The notes under the pieces: generated by a model | Told to the model about the DNA's origin: nothing | Databases searched by the model: none | What the model saw: only the letters and a program-made list of their open reading frames with translations | Origin: Candidatus Aerophobetes bacterium Ae_b3b | GTDB lineage: Bacteria > Aerophobota > Aerophobia > Aerophobales > AE-B3A | Assembly (NCBI GenBank): GCA_005223085.1 | Contig: NJBP01000032.1 | Coordinates: 1-24,280, forward strand | Direction: 5' to 3' | Length of the DNA stretch: 24,280 nt | Position numbers and translations under genes: made by a program | Shown here: piece after piece, positions 22,418 to 24,280 of the stretch | How positions within the stretch are numbered: position 1 is the first letter of the stretch | How the letters are laid out: every line of letters starts with the position of its first letter

Positions 22418-23047
22418 ATGCCTGATGATGCTCGGAAATCTATATCTTATCTAGGACCCAGCATGAATCCCACCTTGAAGGCCCCTGACTTACTCCAGGT
22501 GGTGCCTTACCAGGGGAAAGAAATTCACCGTGGGGATGTGATTGTTTTTTGTCCTCCGGGAAGTAAGGGCATGATTGTTCACCGGGTCATCTCCGTTGAT
22601 GCTCAAGGAGTAAGGACCCGGGGGGACCACAATACTGACCTTGATCGCTGGGTCCTCAGCCCTGATCGCATCGTGGGACGGGTGGTCGGGGCCCAATGGG
22701 GAAACTGGCGGCGCTCGATTTCCGGGGGCCTCAGGGGCCGATCATACGCGTTTGGAGTCAGAATCATCCGGATGATAGACTCCAAGATATCTCCCCTACT
22801 CCACCCCATCTATCACCGCCTCGCCCAAACAGGCATCCTCAGACGATGGCTACCTTTCGGGGTGGACACCCGTATCCTTTGTTTTAACCGATCTACGGGA
22901 ACCGAGCTTCAGCTCCTTCTGGGTCGGAGAGTAATCGGCCGGCTCCTGCCGGGCAGGAATGAATGGGTGATCCGGCGACCTTTTCGGCTATTGGTGAATG
23001 AGGCGTCCCTTCCTCGAGGAGAACCCGATCATTCAGGGTCTTGTTAA
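22418..23047 (+). CDS. S26 (SEC11-type Ser-His) peptidase, soluble form
   Basis: This 209-residue protein has the catalytic core of a signal-peptidase-like S26 enzyme. Ser15 lies in GPSMNPTL, the RGDVIVF box follows at 38-44, His55 is in IVHRVISVD where bacterial leader peptidases have lysine, and Asp70 is in RTRGDHN. Ser-His-Asp is the archaeal/eukaryotic SEC11 arrangement. No N-terminal membrane anchor is seen, unusual for this family. It is preceded by GGAGAAGG and begins one base after the HPrK-like stop; the longer in-frame start inside that gene is unlikely. The residues after about 100 have no recognised domain. It is a good candidate for cutting the leader off the two precursor peptides, but this is inferred from position only. 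Confidence 0.8.
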   Translation: MPDDARKSISYLGPSMNPTLKAPDLLQVVPYQGKEIHRGDVIVFCPPGSKGMIVHRVISVDAQGVRTRGDHNTDLDRWVLSPDRIVGRVVGAQWGNWRRSISGGLRGRSYAFGVRIIRMIDSKISPLLHPIYHRLAQTGILRRWLPFGVDTRILCFNRSTGTELQLLLGRRVIGRLLPGRNEWVIRRPFRLLVNEASLPRGEPDHSGSC

Positions 23048-23133
23048 CCGACGGTGTTGCAAATAGATAACTCCATACCTTAAATATCACGGTTTCTCTA
23101 GTCTGGAATATCAGTGAGGGCAAACAGTCCCTA

Positions 23134-23514
23134 TTAGTTGTTAGTAATTTCGGCCTTTAGTTTTCCGATGCGAGAGAGACTCTGAAGAGAAGAGAGGTTA
23201 AGTCTGCGCCTATGTTTGCCGAATAAGATAAATGGACGAAGAAAATAATATAGGTAAATCCACTTAGAGGAAGGAGAAAGATTGTAAAGATTATAGTATT
23301 GAACCAAAATAGCCGAAGGAGGAAACGCCTTTTTTATTAAGTACTTTATTCTGGGAATTATTCCTTTTTCCCGGAGCAGCTCAAACACTGCCTCAACAAT
23401 AGGATCGGTTAAATTATCGAGGTTGAGGAAAGATTCATTTTCCAGTAGATATGAGAGTTTGTATTCACTGACGGTGGGTTCAAACTTTTTTAAAATTTCC
23501 TTCAAAACGGCTAC
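23134..23514 (-). pseudogene. C-terminal fragment of an NTP_transf_5-like nucleotidyltransferase
   Basis: This minus-strand AT-rich frame ends KAEITNN and has the tail FPPSAILVQYYNLY ... WIYLYYFLRPFILFGKHRRR, which looks like the C-terminus of the uncharacterised nucleotidyltransferases (NTP_transf_5). These are frequent in lasso and PqqD-containing clusters. The nucleotide-binding N-terminal half is missing: coding sequence runs into GC-rich foreign DNA at about 23505-23520. The family assignment is by eye and moderate. It faces the cassette convergently. Whether the gene is truly broken or only cut by an assembly join cannot be told here. Confidence 0.45.
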
Positions 23515-23899
23515 CATCCGTAAGGCTGAGCACGCCCTCTCCAGGGGGTGGTGCGACCTGGTTAACATCCGCATCTCCAAGTGTGGTGGGGTGTTGGCGA
23601 GCGTGCGCCTGCTGGCCGCGGTCCGGGAGGCCGGGGGACGGGCCCAGTTGGGTTGTCAGGTCGGTGAGACGGGTCTGCTGTCGGCGGCCGGCCGACACCT
23701 GGCTTGTACCCTCAACCACCTGGAATATCTGGAAGGCGCCTACGACCGCTATCTGCTGTCGGTGCAGTTGACGGAGCCCGACATAACCTTCGGCACTGGT
23801 GGCTGGGCCCCGGCCTTGAGGGGACCCGGCCTGGGAGTGACGGTCCGCCAGCGAGTTCTCGAACGGTTCTGCGTCAGGCAATCAGCAGTTCCCTGGTAA
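23510..23899 (+). CDS. C-terminal fragment of an enolase-superfamily enzyme (dipeptide epimerase-like)
   Basis: This GC-rich frame, missing its 5' part, reads RGWCDLVNIRISKCGGVLAS followed by LGCQVGETGLLSAAGRHLA. These are landmarks of the muconate-lactonising/dipeptide-epimerase group of the enolase superfamily, and the lysine before CGG is the second catalytic lysine. The N-terminal capping domain and the metal-binding aspartate/glutamate strands are absent. The in-frame start at 23423 lies in AT-rich sequence belonging to the other gene and is not a real start. An alpha/beta hydrolase gene follows 12 bases later, probably in the same operon. Substrate class is uncertain. Confidence 0.7.
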   Translation, partial: ATIRKAEHALSRGWCDLVNIRISKCGGVLASVRLLAAVREAGGRAQLGCQVGETGLLSAAGRHLACTLNHLEYLEGAYDRYLLSVQLTEPDITFGTGGWAPALRGPGLGVTVRQRVLERFCVRQSAVPW

Positions 23900-23911
23900 A
23901 AGGGGCCATCC

Positions 23912-24280
23912 GTGCAGCCAACGGCCCAGCGCTCCGCGGCCACCGGCCTGTGGGAGCGAGTCTGGTCTGTGCCCGAGTGCCGGGCCCTTGTGGTGATGCT
24001 CCATGGCGTTCAGAGCCATAGCGGATGGTATATAGGATCCGCTGAGCGGTTGGCCCGGGCCGGGGTGGCGGTGATAGCACCCGACCGGCGTGGGTCGGGC
24101 ATGAACAGCAACAATCGCGGCGACACCCCCAACTACCGGGTCCTCTTGGAGGACGTGCGACGAACGGTGGTGGAAGCCCGCCGGCTCTTCCCCGGACGGC
24201 CGCCCCACCTGGCGGGGATTTCCTGGGGTGGGAAGTTGGCCACGGCCTTTGCCCTGCGATACCGGCACCTGCTCCGGAGC
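23912..24280 (+). CDS. Alpha/beta hydrolase, N-terminal part (runs off the window)
   Basis: A GTG start with AAAAGGGG six bases upstream opens a frame that continues to the window end (123 codons). It shows the hydrolase landmarks MLHGVQSHSGWY (oxyanion-hole region), APDRRGSGMN and the nucleophile elbow GISWGG with the serine at residue 104. The form resembles serine aminopeptidase/monoacylglycerol-lipase-like hydrolases. The catalytic aspartate and histidine would lie beyond the window. Composition is very GC-rich, like the epimerase fragment before it. With an epimerase of the dipeptide type, a peptidase-like role is conceivable but not shown. Confidence 0.72.
   Translation, partial: MQPTAQRSAATGLWERVWSVPECRALVVMLHGVQSHSGWYIGSAERLARAGVAVIAPDRRGSGMNSNNRGDTPNYRVLLEDVRRTVVEARRLFPGRPPHLAGISWGGKLATAFALRYRHLLRS

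Noticed and set aside
18177-23047. A complete lasso peptide cluster
   Set aside because: The leader motif is lasso-like, but there is no asparagine-synthetase-like cyclase and no transglutaminase-like protease. The two radical SAM/SPASM enzymes point to another RiPP type.

Overview
The window reads as DNA of an uncultured, probably anaerobic, diderm (outer-membrane) bacterium. The outer membrane is inferred from an intact lpxA (lipid A synthesis) beside uppP. AGA/AGG-rich arginine codons, tight co-directional packing and ATGA stop/start overlaps fit a candidate-phylum-type genome. The phylum cannot be fixed from sequence alone.

Region 1 (184-7046, minus strand) is a carbohydrate module. A LacI-type regulator (5865-6986) is followed by an RbsB-like binding protein, an RbsC-like permease and a single-domain ATPase. 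These are followed by a sugar-phosphate isomerase/epimerase-like TIM barrel and a Gfo/Idh/MocA oxidoreductase. A consensus promoter (TTGACA-N16-TATAAT) and two copies of ACACGTGCAC lie upstream of the regulator. Leader and intercistronic hairpins flank the binding-protein gene.

Region 2 (7358-17922, plus strand) is a housekeeping run starting at a strong promoter (TTGACA-N17-TATTAT). The order is amrS-type radical SAM enzyme, gatB, argF, argG, purB, lpxA, uppP, a one-cluster ferredoxin, transketolase and a DJ-1/PfpI protein. A short in-frame remnant resembling the N-terminus of endonuclease V sits between argF and argG.

Region 3 (18177-23047, plus strand) is the most interesting part: a ribosomal-peptide (RiPP) maturation cassette of the SynChlorMet (Scm) kind. 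It has a PqqD/RRE-like protein (ScmD-like), two radical SAM/SPASM enzymes (ScmE- and ScmF-like), an HPrK-like P-loop protein (ScmC-like) and a soluble Ser-His S26 (SEC11-type) peptidase. Between ScmF and ScmC are two short paralogous genes (20937-21089 and 21224-21352, 50 and 42 codons). Both encode MGKNAK..., a YxxPxLxEL leader motif and a C...NGSLP tail, and I propose them as the substrates. Each is preceded by a near-identical 96-bp leader containing a conserved stem-loop. Base composition rises in this region, suggesting transfer.

Region 4 (23134-24280) holds a minus-strand C-terminal fragment of an NTP_transf_5-like nucleotidyltransferase. It meets a very GC-rich plus-strand segment at about 23505-23520. 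That segment carries the C-terminal part of an enolase-superfamily dipeptide-epimerase-like enzyme and a partial alpha/beta hydrolase. Two gene fragments truncated at the same point, together with the composition jump, mark a breakpoint: either a true recombination joint or an assembly chimera.
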